Positions 16,558-23,500 of a DNA stretch of 64,000 nt are shown piece by piece (within the stretch, counting starts at the first letter, position 1; every line of letters starts with the position of its first letter). The DNA is from Peribacillus sp. FSL E2-0218 (lineage in GTDB: Bacteria; Bacillota; Bacilli; Bacillales; DSM-1321). The stretch is taken from positions 2,731,501 through 2,795,500 of the forward strand of contig NZ_CP150304.1 in NCBI RefSeq assembly GCF_037992945.1, in the 5' to 3' direction. A program made the translations under genes and the position numbers. The notes beneath the pieces were generated by a model. The model had not been told where the DNA came from. It saw only the letters and a program-made list of their open reading frames with translations, and did no database searches.

Positions 16558-16836
16558 TCGTTGACCTCCTCATCTTTAGAGGAAGCCCTATTTACCTTCT
16601 TCGAGCAGATACTCAGGAAGAATAACAGTCTCGACGTCAAGCATCATATTGGCTTCCTCTTGCTTTCTGGGTTCAGGATCATAAGAACTGCTGCTCACTC
16701 GTATCCACTTCCTTTCGATTCTTTTATCTTAATCCTTATTCTTTTAAAGCACAATAACGAATTTCCTTCTGGTATCCCTCACTTTAAATTCAAAATTATC
16801 TGATTTACCAACCACTAACGACCGGATTTATTCATG
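16558..16836. other. Gene-free stretch
   Basis: An 80-codon open frame lies here, but it has no ribosome site and biased, protein-unlike composition. I see only the corA upstream region. Confidence 0.5.
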
Positions 16837-16868
16837 AAAAAATCGCTTGGGAATTCCCAAGCGATTTG
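16836..16868 (-). terminator. Terminator of the SigB-type small gene
   Basis: AAATCGCTTGGG and CCCAAGCGATTT form a 12-bp stem with an A/T centre; the minus-strand product ends in six T. Confidence 0.82.
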
Positions 16869-16875
16869 CACTACC

Positions 16876-17148
16876 TTAACCATGCTTTGCGTTATTATAA
16901 TAATGGACCCCATACATGGCGCCTTCATCGACCATTTTATTGTCCTCATGATCATATGGATCTGGGTGACCCGCCTTTTCAATCAAAGGATCCAATTCTG
17001 AACACTTCCTATTTAAAAAGCTCATTGTCTTATCTTTTGCACTAATCCAAATATCTTTTACTTTACCTCTGTTCGCTTTAGTTGTTAAAAATGAGACTCC
17101 GGCAACTCCGACTCCAAATAACACTACGTTTTTCCCTAATGCCATCAT
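16876..17148 (-). CDS. Small membrane-anchored stress protein (hypothetical)
   Basis: About 90 residues. One N-terminal hydrophobic helix (VVLFGVGVAGVSFLTT) is followed by a basic, helical segment and an acidic/His-rich tail (HPDPYDHEDNKMVDEGAMYG). Family not recognised; the plan recalls YtxH-like general-stress proteins. AAGGAGG lies six bases before the ATG at 17148. A SigB-type promoter sits just upstream, so it is probably expressed under general stress. Confidence 0.68.
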   Translation of the reverse strand: MMALGKNVVLFGVGVAGVSFLTTKANRGKVKDIWISAKDKTMSFLNRKCSELDPLIEKAGHPDPYDHEDNKMVDEGAMYGVHYYNNAKHG

Positions 17149-17181
17149 TACCATCCTCCTTAAATTTGGATTTATATATAT

Positions 17182-17206
17182 ATACCCGCTTCCGGGTCAT
17201 GTAAAC
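17182..17206 (-). promoter_or_regulatory. SigB-type promoter
   Basis: On the minus strand GTTTAC (17201-17206) and GGGTAT (17182-17187) are 13 bases apart, near the SigB consensus GTTTAA-N12-15-GGGTAT. It ends a few bases from the 3' end of nos and drives the 90-residue gene. Confidence 0.7.
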
Positions 17207-17208
17207 CT

Positions 17209-18288
17209 TTATTTATATGGAGGCTTTTGATAAAAGAAATTCGGCTTCAGTATTTCATTTTTATACGATTTATGAAAAACGTGTGTGGTTGCTGGTGAAA
17301 CAGGGGGGATCAACCATGTCCAGTCCCCGGTTACGTTCCGGTCTTTTGAAGCTTCTTTTTCTTCAAATTTCTTGAATTGCTTTGCCGCAGTATGATGGTC
17401 GACGATGCTGACCCCATTTTTCTTGAACGAATACAGGACAGCTTCATTCAATTCAATCAGAGCACGATCCTTCCATAAATTAGAATCACGTTTGATATCT
17501 AGACCCATCCTCTCGCCGATTACAGGAAGCAGGTTGTACCTCTCTTCATCAGCGAGGTTTCTAGCCCCGATTTCCGTTCCCATATACCACCCATTAAATG
17601 GTGCAGCGGAATAGGTTATGCCGCCGATTTCCAGCCTCATACCTGATATGATCGGGACAGCATACCATTTTATTTGAAGCTCTTCGAACCAATTGTATAG
17701 CGGGTGGCTGAGGGGAACTTCTTTCACGAGTCGTTCTGGAATATCATAAAGCCTCGGTCGATTGCCATCCAGTTGGAACACAAGAGGCAGAATATCGAAC
17801 GGGCCAAATTTCCCTTCCCAGCCTAATGCCAGGCACTGCTTCGTGAATTCTATGGAGCTTGGATCACCGATGATGCCATGCTCCGTCTCATATCCGGCAT
17901 AACGAATAAGCTGATGGTTCCAAATATCCACTTTTACTTTCTGTTCATTCTGTTTGAAAATGGTAATCACAGGCCTGATGTTTCCGTTATTCGTAGCGTA
18001 CTCGATATGTTCAAAAAGAGATGAAACAATTTCTTCCTCACTTTGAACCATCCTTTTATCAAGCACCCGCATTGACTCCCAAAACAAGCGTCCGATACAG
18101 CGATTACTGTTACGCCAGGCTAACTTAGCGCCATATACCAATTCTTCATATGTATGTTCATATTTGTTTGTATCATTGATTTCTCTCTTGATTTGCTCGA
18201 TTCTATCATTTATTTCGTCTTCGGTTTTAGATAATTCCGTATAGCTTGACCTGATAAAGGAAATGGCCTCTTGCAGTAAATCACTCAT
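17209..18288 (-). CDS. nos: Bacterial nitric oxide synthase oxygenase
   Basis: Oxygenase-only NOS (about 359 residues), which oxidises L-arginine to citrulline and NO using heme and a folate/biopterin cofactor. The heme-ligating Cys is in WRNSNRCIGRLFW (about residue 64), the substrate Glu in NGWYMGTEIGARN, and the C-terminal WTWLIPPVSPATTHVFH segment forms the pterin/dimer side. No reductase domain, as in all Bacillus NOS, so general flavodoxins or reductases must supply electrons. The frame is open to 18372, but alignment with Bacillus subtilis NOS favours the ATG at 18288; its ribosome site is weak. A 7-7-7 inverted repeat lies at 18320-18340. Confidence 0.94.
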   Translation of the reverse strand: MSDLLQEAISFIRSSYTELSKTEDEINDRIEQIKREINDTNKYEHTYEELVYGAKLAWRNSNRCIGRLFWESMRVLDKRMVQSEEEIVSSLFEHIEYATNNGNIRPVITIFKQNEQKVKVDIWNHQLIRYAGYETEHGIIGDPSSIEFTKQCLALGWEGKFGPFDILPLVFQLDGNRPRLYDIPERLVKEVPLSHPLYNWFEELQIKWYAVPIISGMRLEIGGITYSAAPFNGWYMGTEIGARNLADEERYNLLPVIGERMGLDIKRDSNLWKDRALIELNEAVLYSFKKNGVSIVDHHTAAKQFKKFEEKEASKDRNVTGDWTWLIPPVSPATTHVFHKSYKNEILKPNFFYQKPPYK

Positions 18289-18319
18289 CTTTCCCACGGA
18301 TCCTTCCATTTGCAAAACT

Positions 18320-18340
18320 TTACTTTCACTACTAAAGTAA
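18320..18340. promoter_or_regulatory. Inverted repeat upstream of nos
   Basis: TTACTTT and AAAGTAA arms are separated by seven bases. It lies 32 bp upstream of the preferred nos start and about 200 bp from the divergent HxlR-type regulator gene, so it may be an operator of that regulator. Inference only. Confidence 0.4.
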
Positions 18341-18490
18341 CATATTTCTTGGAGAATCTCTAAAAGAACCACCTTGGAACAGGCATTTCTTTTTTCCTTA
18401 TGGAAGTAATTCTACATCATGATACTTAAAGTAAGTTCATATATTATTTACACTATAACATCTCTAGTAACTAAATAATAATCGGTAAAG

Positions 18491-18520
18491 TTGTTACAGA
18501 AGAGGTAAATGCATTATAAT
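18491..18520 (+). promoter_or_regulatory. SigA-type promoter of the HxlR-family gene
   Basis: TTGTTA (18491-18496) and a perfect TATAAT (18515-18520) are 18 bases apart, 21 bases before the ATG. TAGTAACTA, a small palindrome at 18465-18473, lies just upstream. Confidence 0.6.
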
Positions 18521-18541
18521 ATAGTAATATGGGGTGATATG

Positions 18542-18865
18542 ATGAATAATACGACACTTTGTCCACGATTTGAAAAAGGGATGCAAATCTTGAGTAAACG
18601 CTGGACTGGATTGATTGTCAATCAATTGCTAAATGGCCCTCAACGGTTTTGTAATATTGAATCTGCCTTCCCGATTAGCGGCAGGATCTTATCTGAACGT
18701 TTAAAGGACTTGGAATTGGAAGGTATAGTGAAAAGGGATGTTTATCCTGAGACACCAGTCAGAATCGAATATTCCTTAACCGAAAAGGGCATGGCGCTCG
18801 CACCGGTAATGGGTGAAATTCAAAACTGGGCTCAAGAATGGCTTGAACCAATCGAGAATCAATAA
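18542..18865 (+). CDS. HxlR-family redox regulator (CatR/YodB-like)
   Basis: A 107-residue winged-helix MarR/HxlR-type DNA-binding protein. The helix-turn-helix lies around ILSKRWTGLIVNQLLNGPQRF...SGRILSERLKDLE, and the wing is RDVYPETPVRIEYSLTEKG. The conserved N-terminal Cys is at position 7 (MNNTTLCPRF), as in CatR; YodB has it at 6. These repressors sense quinones and diamide by thiol chemistry. The GGGGTGAT site fits the second of two adjacent ATGs (18542). Divergent from nos and upstream of a CPDC flavoprotein. Which genes it controls is not shown. Confidence 0.83.
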   Translation: MNNTTLCPRFEKGMQILSKRWTGLIVNQLLNGPQRFCNIESAFPISGRILSERLKDLELEGIVKRDVYPETPVRIEYSLTEKGMALAPVMGEIQNWAQEWLEPIENQ

Positions 18866-18882
18866 CATAGGCATACAGTAAT

Positions 18883-18923
18883 GAAAAGGAAAGATCGCTG
18901 CATGGCGCTCTTTCCTTTTTTAT
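18883..18923 (+). terminator. Terminator of the HxlR-family gene
   Basis: AAAAGGAAAG / CTTTCCTTTT with an inner GCG pairing, followed by TTTTT. Confidence 0.8.
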
Positions 18924-19018
18924 ATGCTGCATTTGTTTAACCATCCAATACTGGTGGTATATTTTTCACAGATAGAACCACACTAGGTTTATCCAAAAAT
19001 AGTATGGGCGGTGAATTC

Positions 19019-19936
19019 ATGAAGCAAGCAGACTGCATTATTATCGGTGGAGGCATCGCAGGTCTTCAGGCTGCCATCCAGCTCGGCAGATATAAACATG
19101 ATATTATCGTGATTGATTCAGCTCACGGCCGCTCTTCCGTCGCAAAGGCCTATCACAATATTCTTGGTTGGCCAGATGGGGTGAGCGGCAACCAATTAAG
19201 GAATTTGGGCCGGCAGCACGCAGAAAAATCCGGAGTGGAATTCCTGGAGGATACGGTCACATCACTTGAAAAAATAGAGGACAAGTTTATCGTCCGCACA
19301 GAAAACGACAGTCACTATCAAGCCGAAACGATATTTCTTGGAACGGGCATTACTGATAATATTCCTCCGATCAAAAACATTTACTCCACTCTCGGAACAT
19401 CGACTTACATTTGTCCAGACTGTGATGGATATGAGATCATGGATAAACAAACCGTTGTGCTTGGAGGCGGAAATACAGGGGTCAAAATGGCCTTGGCACT
19501 ATTATATTGGTCAACCGATATCCTGTACGTCAATCACTTGAAAACAACCATTGATGAAAAGGAACGGGAAATGCTGAAAGAAAGCCAAATCCCCTTATTC
19601 GAAGAAGAGGTCGAGGAAGTACTTGTCGATGATGAACAACGGTTGACTGGGGTCCGATTGGTAAGTGGCCAAATCATTGAAGCCACAAAAGCTTTTACCG
19701 CGTTCAAAGGAAACAAACTGAACAATGAACTTGCGTTGCAATTAGGCGTGCAGGTAAATGAAAACAATCATGTCGTAATTCATCCCCGCACTAAAGAAAC
19801 GAATATTAACGGGGTGTGGGCAGGCGGCGACCTGATTGCTCATTCGGAACAAGTCACCATTTCCATGGGTGATGGAACCCAAGCAGCGATTTGGATTCAC
19901 AAGAGACTTCTCGGGCAGCCACTTCCCTATGATTAA
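19019..19936 (+). CDS. Thioredoxin reductase-like FAD/NAD(P)H oxidoreductase
   Basis: A 305-residue class II pyridine nucleotide-disulfide oxidoreductase. FAD site GGGIAGLQAA at the N terminus, redox pair CPDC in the middle, NAD(P) site VVLGGGNTGVKMA, and the FAD-closing GVWAGGDLIAHSEQVTISMGDG. This is the plan of low-molecular-weight thioredoxin reductases, but it departs from TrxB in the GRSSVAKAYHNILGWPDGVSG segment, as in Bacillus TrxB-like paralogues of unknown partner. The start at 19019 follows GGGCGGTG. It lies downstream of the redox regulator behind a terminator. Confidence 0.85.
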   Translation: MKQADCIIIGGGIAGLQAAIQLGRYKHDIIVIDSAHGRSSVAKAYHNILGWPDGVSGNQLRNLGRQHAEKSGVEFLEDTVTSLEKIEDKFIVRTENDSHYQAETIFLGTGITDNIPPIKNIYSTLGTSTYICPDCDGYEIMDKQTVVLGGGNTGVKMALALLYWSTDILYVNHLKTTIDEKEREMLKESQIPLFEEEVEEVLVDDEQRLTGVRLVSGQIIEATKAFTAFKGNKLNNELALQLGVQVNENNHVVIHPRTKETNINGVWAGGDLIAHSEQVTISMGDGTQAAIWIHKRLLGQPLPYD

Positions 19937-19949
19937 TGCGAACCATACC

Positions 19950-19997
19950 GAAAATGGAAAGAGCGACCTGTTCACCAGGAAGCCCTTTCCATTTTAA
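19950..19997 (+). terminator. Terminator of the TrxR-like gene
   Basis: AAAATGGAAAG pairs with CTTTCCATTTT; the loop holds a smaller CCTG/CAGG stem. Confidence 0.72.
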
Positions 19998-20169
19998 CAG
20001 CGTACGGTTTGGTGTCACACAAAACCAAGAGAGCATTCATCTCCCTGATGAATTTTACAGGAGGAAAAGGCTTTCCTCCCCCGTTCTCACGCACTGTGGC
20101 ATGCCCCCGGGAAGAAGCCTTTCGCAAAATGAGTTCCAACGAACCGAGGATGCTTAAAGTACAAAAACG

Positions 20170-20215
20170 AAAAAACTGGAGACAGGCTCGTTTCATGACG
20201 AGTCTGCCTCCAGTC
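20170..20215 (-). terminator. Terminator of the small membrane protein gene
   Basis: ACTGGAGACAGGCTCGT and ACGAGTCTGCCTCCAGT pair with two mismatches. On the minus strand the hairpin is followed by TTTTTT. Confidence 0.78.
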
Positions 20216-20261
20216 CATAAAGGGCGGCCTGGTCACTTGGCCTCCCTTCTACGTATTTCCT

Positions 20262-20408
20262 CTACATTCGATTCCTGCCTTTAAACACTTTAACCAGGAT
20301 CAGAATGACCGCAATGATAAGCAATATATGTATAAAGCCGGCAGCCACTTTAAAAACTAAACCAAGTACCCATAATAAAATAATTGCACCGATAATTGTC
20401 CAAAACAT
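20262..20408 (-). CDS. Lmo0937-type small membrane protein (48 aa)
   Basis: A 48-residue protein starting MFWTIIGAIILLWVLGLVFK with two hydrophobic helices and a basic end (KVFKGRNRM). It matches the small Lmo0937 family of Bacillus/Listeria membrane proteins of unknown function. GGGAGA lies eight bases before the ATG and a strong terminator follows. A SigB-type promoter upstream agrees with the general-stress expression reported for such proteins. Confidence 0.8.
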   Translation of the reverse strand: MFWTIIGAIILLWVLGLVFKVAAGFIHILLIIAVILILVKVFKGRNRM

Positions 20409-20470
20409 GATAATCTCCCTTTCTAATATCCTTCCCATCAAAGAATTTTTCCTGATGGCTTACATTTAAA

Positions 20471-20495
20471 TTACCCATTTCTTTCATTTACAAAC
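20471..20495 (-). promoter_or_regulatory. SigB-type promoter
   Basis: On the minus strand GTTTGT (20490-20495) and GGGTAA (20471-20476) are 13 bases apart, 62 bp before the ATG of the 48-residue protein. Confidence 0.62.
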
Positions 20496-20677
20496 CCACT
20501 TCCACTAGTGGGTGAACCATTTTTTTTACATAAAACTGTAAATGATGTAAAAGATAATAACGAAATAAAGAATATCAAAAGGCCGATAAATAATTCATAT
20601 GCGGAAATGTCCCTTGTTTTTGGATTATTTATCGACCTGAAAGCATGATATAACAAAATAAAAGGAGTCGTTCATTC

Positions 20678-20998
20678 ATGAAAAAATTTTTAGTCATCTG
20701 TTTGACTGCCTGTTCCCTTTTCCTCGTTAACTTGGATCACCCGGCTGCACAGGATACTCATGCAAACCCGGAAAGAGTCCAATTCACTGAAGCTCAAAAA
20801 ACCGAGCTTGCCAAAATTCAAAAGCGGATTCTTGCGGACAAAAAGGAATTGATTGGAAAATACGTGGAGTATGGCGCTCTTTCGAAGGAAGAAGGCGATA
20901 AAATGCTTTCACACTTTGAAAAGCATTATAAAATGATGGAAGAACATAATTTCCAAATTCCGCCTCACCGCCCTCATTCAAGGAACATGCATAAATAA
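20678..20998 (+). CDS. YckD-like secreted protein (DUF2680)
   Basis: 106 residues: a signal peptide (MKKFLVICLTACSLFLVNL, ending near the Ala-Gln of AAQDTHA), then a charged helical domain EAQKTELAKIQKRILADKKELIGKYVEYGALSKEEGDKML, which is the YckD/DUF2680 signature, and a His-rich tail (PPHRPHSRNMHK). Function unknown; exported. AAAGGAG precedes the ATG, and a terminator follows. Confidence 0.8.
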   Translation: MKKFLVICLTACSLFLVNLDHPAAQDTHANPERVQFTEAQKTELAKIQKRILADKKELIGKYVEYGALSKEEGDKMLSHFEKHYKMMEEHNFQIPPHRPHSRNMHK

Positions 20999-21026
20999 TC
21001 CGCCAGCCCTTTATTCATTTGGCATG

Positions 21027-21062
21027 ATAATCCGACCTGATCCTCAGGCCGGATTTTTTTCG
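21027..21062 (+). terminator. Terminator of the YckD-like gene
   Basis: AATCCGACCTGA and TCAGGCCGGATT pair around a three-base loop with one mismatch, followed by seven T. Confidence 0.87.
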
Positions 21063-21169
21063 TTTCTTTCATTCTTGATAAATAAACCTTACGCGTTTAC
21101 CATTTACTAAAGGATTTATATTTCACTTTAGCGAAATACATAACTATGAGAATGGAAAGGGTGAATAGG

Positions 21170-23143
21170 ATGAACCAAACAGGTATAACAGCAAGAGACT
21201 TATTTCACTTGAAATCGGTAACCGATCCAAAGCTTTCACCAGATGGCAGCATGGCGGTTTATGTCCAAACGAGAATTGACGAAAAAACGGAAAAGTACAT
21301 TTCCAATCTGTATATGTTCAGCCTGATCACGAACGAAACAAAACAATGGACCTTTGGAGATAATCGCGATACATCACCTGCCTGGTCCCCAGATGGTAAG
21401 CATATCGCATTTTTATCGGATAGGTCAGGGAAAAAACAAGTCCACATCATGGGCAGCATTGGCGGGGAAGCTCGGCAGCTTACCCATTTCACGAATGGTG
21501 CAACCACCCCGATCTGGTCTCCATGCTCCACCAAGCTGTTGCTTTCAACAGCTTTGAAAAAAGGAGAAACACTCGACACGGCAGAGGAAAATGAATGGTC
21601 TAAAGAGATTCATCGATATGACAGGATCAAGTATAAATGGGATGGCAGAGGCTATTTCGATCATTTATATCACCAGCTAGTGATAGTGGATGTCTTGAAG
21701 AACGAATCAGTGGTCCTAACCGATAATGGCGTGGACCATCTTCCTAATGCCTGGTCCCCTGACGGTCTGCATATCGCCTTCGTATGCGGCGACGCAGACA
21801 AAAGTGATGATGAGCTTTTCTCAGATATTTTCACTATGGAAGTTGAAACAAAATCTCTACGGAAAGTAACGAATAGCACTGGGTTTTATAAAGATCCGAA
21901 ATGGTCTCCAAATGGTGAATATCTTTCCTACATTGGCCATGATAAGGAATTTGCCGGTGCGACCCTTTCAAAAATCTGGTTATATACCTTTTTCGATCAA
22001 ACGACTCAGTGTTTAACGGATGGGTGGGACGTCGAGATCGGGGATTCAGCAATCGGGGATTTTCAAATCGGGGCAGTCGACCCAGGAATCTTATGGACAA
22101 ACGATAGCCAGGGCTTTTACTTTTTGATTAGTGATTATGGAAATACCGGCGTCTATTATGGTTCGATTGAGGGAGCCATGTATCCCTCCATCCTCGATGC
22201 CCAGCATATATACGGTCTGACTATAGATCCGGAAAGCCATCGTGCCGTCGTGGCCATCAGCACTTCCGTTCATCCGGGCGACCTGTTTACTTATAACCTG
22301 ACAAATGGAGATAAAGAACAAATCAGCTTTGTAAATGAAGATTTTTTGAAGGATAAGCATGTATCTTTAGCTGAACCGATTTCGTTTCCAGCTGCCGACG
22401 GCCTTACGATTCACGGCTGGATCATAAAACCGGCCCGTCTTGATGAAAATCAAAAATACCCACTCATCCTGGAAATTCATGGCGGCCCGCATATGATGTA
22501 TGCCAATACCTATGTTCACGAATTCCAGACATTGGCTAATGAAGGGTATGCAGTTTTGTTCACAAACCCCCGTGGAAGTAAAGGGTATGGCCAGGATTTC
22601 GTCAATGCTTGCCGAGGGGATTATGGAGGCATGGATTATAGCGACCTAATGGCTGGTGTTGATTATGCTTTAGCTACATATGATTTTATAAACGCGGAAG
22701 ACTTGGGGGTATCCGGTGGAAGTTACGGCGGGTTCATGACAAATTGGATCGTCGGTCATACGAACCGCTTCAAGGCTGCTGTAACCCAGCGCTGCATCAG
22801 TAACTGGTTAAGCTTTTATGGTGTCAGCGATATCGGCTATTATTTTACAGAGTGGGAAATCGGGGGAGATATCGTTCATTCTGCCGAAAAGCTTTGGCAC
22901 CACTCCCCTTTAAAATATGTGGGTAATGTGGAAACTCCATTATTGTTACTTCATGGCGAACGTGATTATCGCTGCCCGGTAGAACAAAGCGAGCAATTTT
23001 TCGTTGCATTGAAGCGACAAAACAAAGAAGCGGTCCTCGTAACCTTCCCAGATGAAACTCATGAAGTGTCGCGCAGTGGATCACCGAAGATGCGGCTTGG
23101 GCATATTGAGGAAATCAAAGGATGGTTCAATAAATATTTTTAA
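21170..23143 (+). CDS. yuxL: S9 family prolyl oligopeptidase/acylaminoacyl peptidase (YuxL)
   Basis: A 657-residue cytosolic serine peptidase, the same length as Bacillus YuxL. The N-terminal ~380 residues form a beta-propeller with TolB/WD-like blades (repeated SPDGxxIAF and WSPDG motifs). The C-terminal alpha/beta hydrolase holds GGSYGG (nucleophile Ser), the Asp of HGERDYRCPVEQS and the His of DETHEVSRSG. Such enzymes release N-acylated or prolyl residues from small peptides. The frame opens earlier, but AAAGGGTG before ATG 21170 sets the start. Monocistronic. Confidence 0.9.
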   Translation: MNQTGITARDLFHLKSVTDPKLSPDGSMAVYVQTRIDEKTEKYISNLYMFSLITNETKQWTFGDNRDTSPAWSPDGKHIAFLSDRSGKKQVHIMGSIGGEARQLTHFTNGATTPIWSPCSTKLLLSTALKKGETLDTAEENEWSKEIHRYDRIKYKWDGRGYFDHLYHQLVIVDVLKNESVVLTDNGVDHLPNAWSPDGLHIAFVCGDADKSDDELFSDIFTMEVETKSLRKVTNSTGFYKDPKWSPNGEYLSYIGHDKEFAGATLSKIWLYTFFDQTTQCLTDGWDVEIGDSAIGDFQIGAVDPGILWTNDSQGFYFLISDYGNTGVYYGSIEGAMYPSILDAQHIYGLTIDPESHRAVVAISTSVHPGDLFTYNLTNGDKEQISFVNEDFLKDKHVSLAEPISFPAADGLTIHGWIIKPARLDENQKYPLILEIHGGPHMMYANTYVHEFQTLANEGYAVLFTNPRGSKGYGQDFVNACRGDYGGMDYSDLMAGVDYALATYDFINAEDLGVSGGSYGGFMTNWIVGHTNRFKAAVTQRCISNWLSFYGVSDIGYYFTEWEIGGDIVHSAEKLWHHSPLKYVGNVETPLLLLHGERDYRCPVEQSEQFFVALKRQNKEAVLVTFPDETHEVSRSGSPKMRLGHIEEIKGWFNKYF

Positions 23144-23148
23144 AAACA

Positions 23149-23195
23149 AAGATGCTGTCCCAAAAGTCGCAAAATGACTTTTGGGACAGCACCTC
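23149..23195 (+). terminator. Terminator of yuxL
   Basis: TGCTGTCCCAAAAGTC and GACTTTTGGGACAGCA form a perfect 16-bp stem around a seven-base loop, immediately after the stop. There is little T run. Confidence 0.75.
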
Positions 23196-23265
23196 CTTGT
23201 TCTCCCTTCATAAGAAGATCACGATGCAAATATTCGCGCAAACATTTTTCGCTTCTCTTTTCATC

Positions 23266-23379
23266 TCAGAGGAATATGACCGTTCCGTCATGGTTCGTAA
23301 TATATTCACCGATTTCGAGCTTTTCAAGGTACTTTATGTGAATAAATTCTTGTACCTTCTTATATTCGATTCCCTCCAC
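23266..23379 (-). CDS. Possible small ORF (37 aa), unsupported
   Basis: A GTG-started frame of 37 residues (begins VEGIEYKKVQEFIHIKYLEK) with natural-looking composition, in the gap between yuxL and the PBP operon. No separate ribosome site precedes the GTG; GTGGAGGG includes the codon itself. It may be the relic of a longer gene. Nothing else is seen in 23195-23500. Confidence 0.25.
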   Translation of the reverse strand: MEGIEYKKVQEFIHIKYLEKLEIGEYITNHDGTVIFL

Positions 23380-23500
23380 TTAATTTACTCATAGCCTCAC
23401 TCTAATAATAATCATCTAAACATGGAAAACACTAAATTGTTCATTAAATAATTGAACATCCTTACAGGAATAAAACGACTCCGCCTATCCCATATACTCA

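Noticed and set aside
16561..16803. 80-codon open frame upstream of corA
   Set aside because: No ribosome site, biased composition, and it overlaps the corA upstream region.
20471..20656. 61-codon minus-strand frame with a hydrophobic stretch
   Set aside because: No ribosome site before its start; its 3' part covers the SigB-type promoter of the 48-residue gene and its 5' end lies next to the YckD ribosome site.
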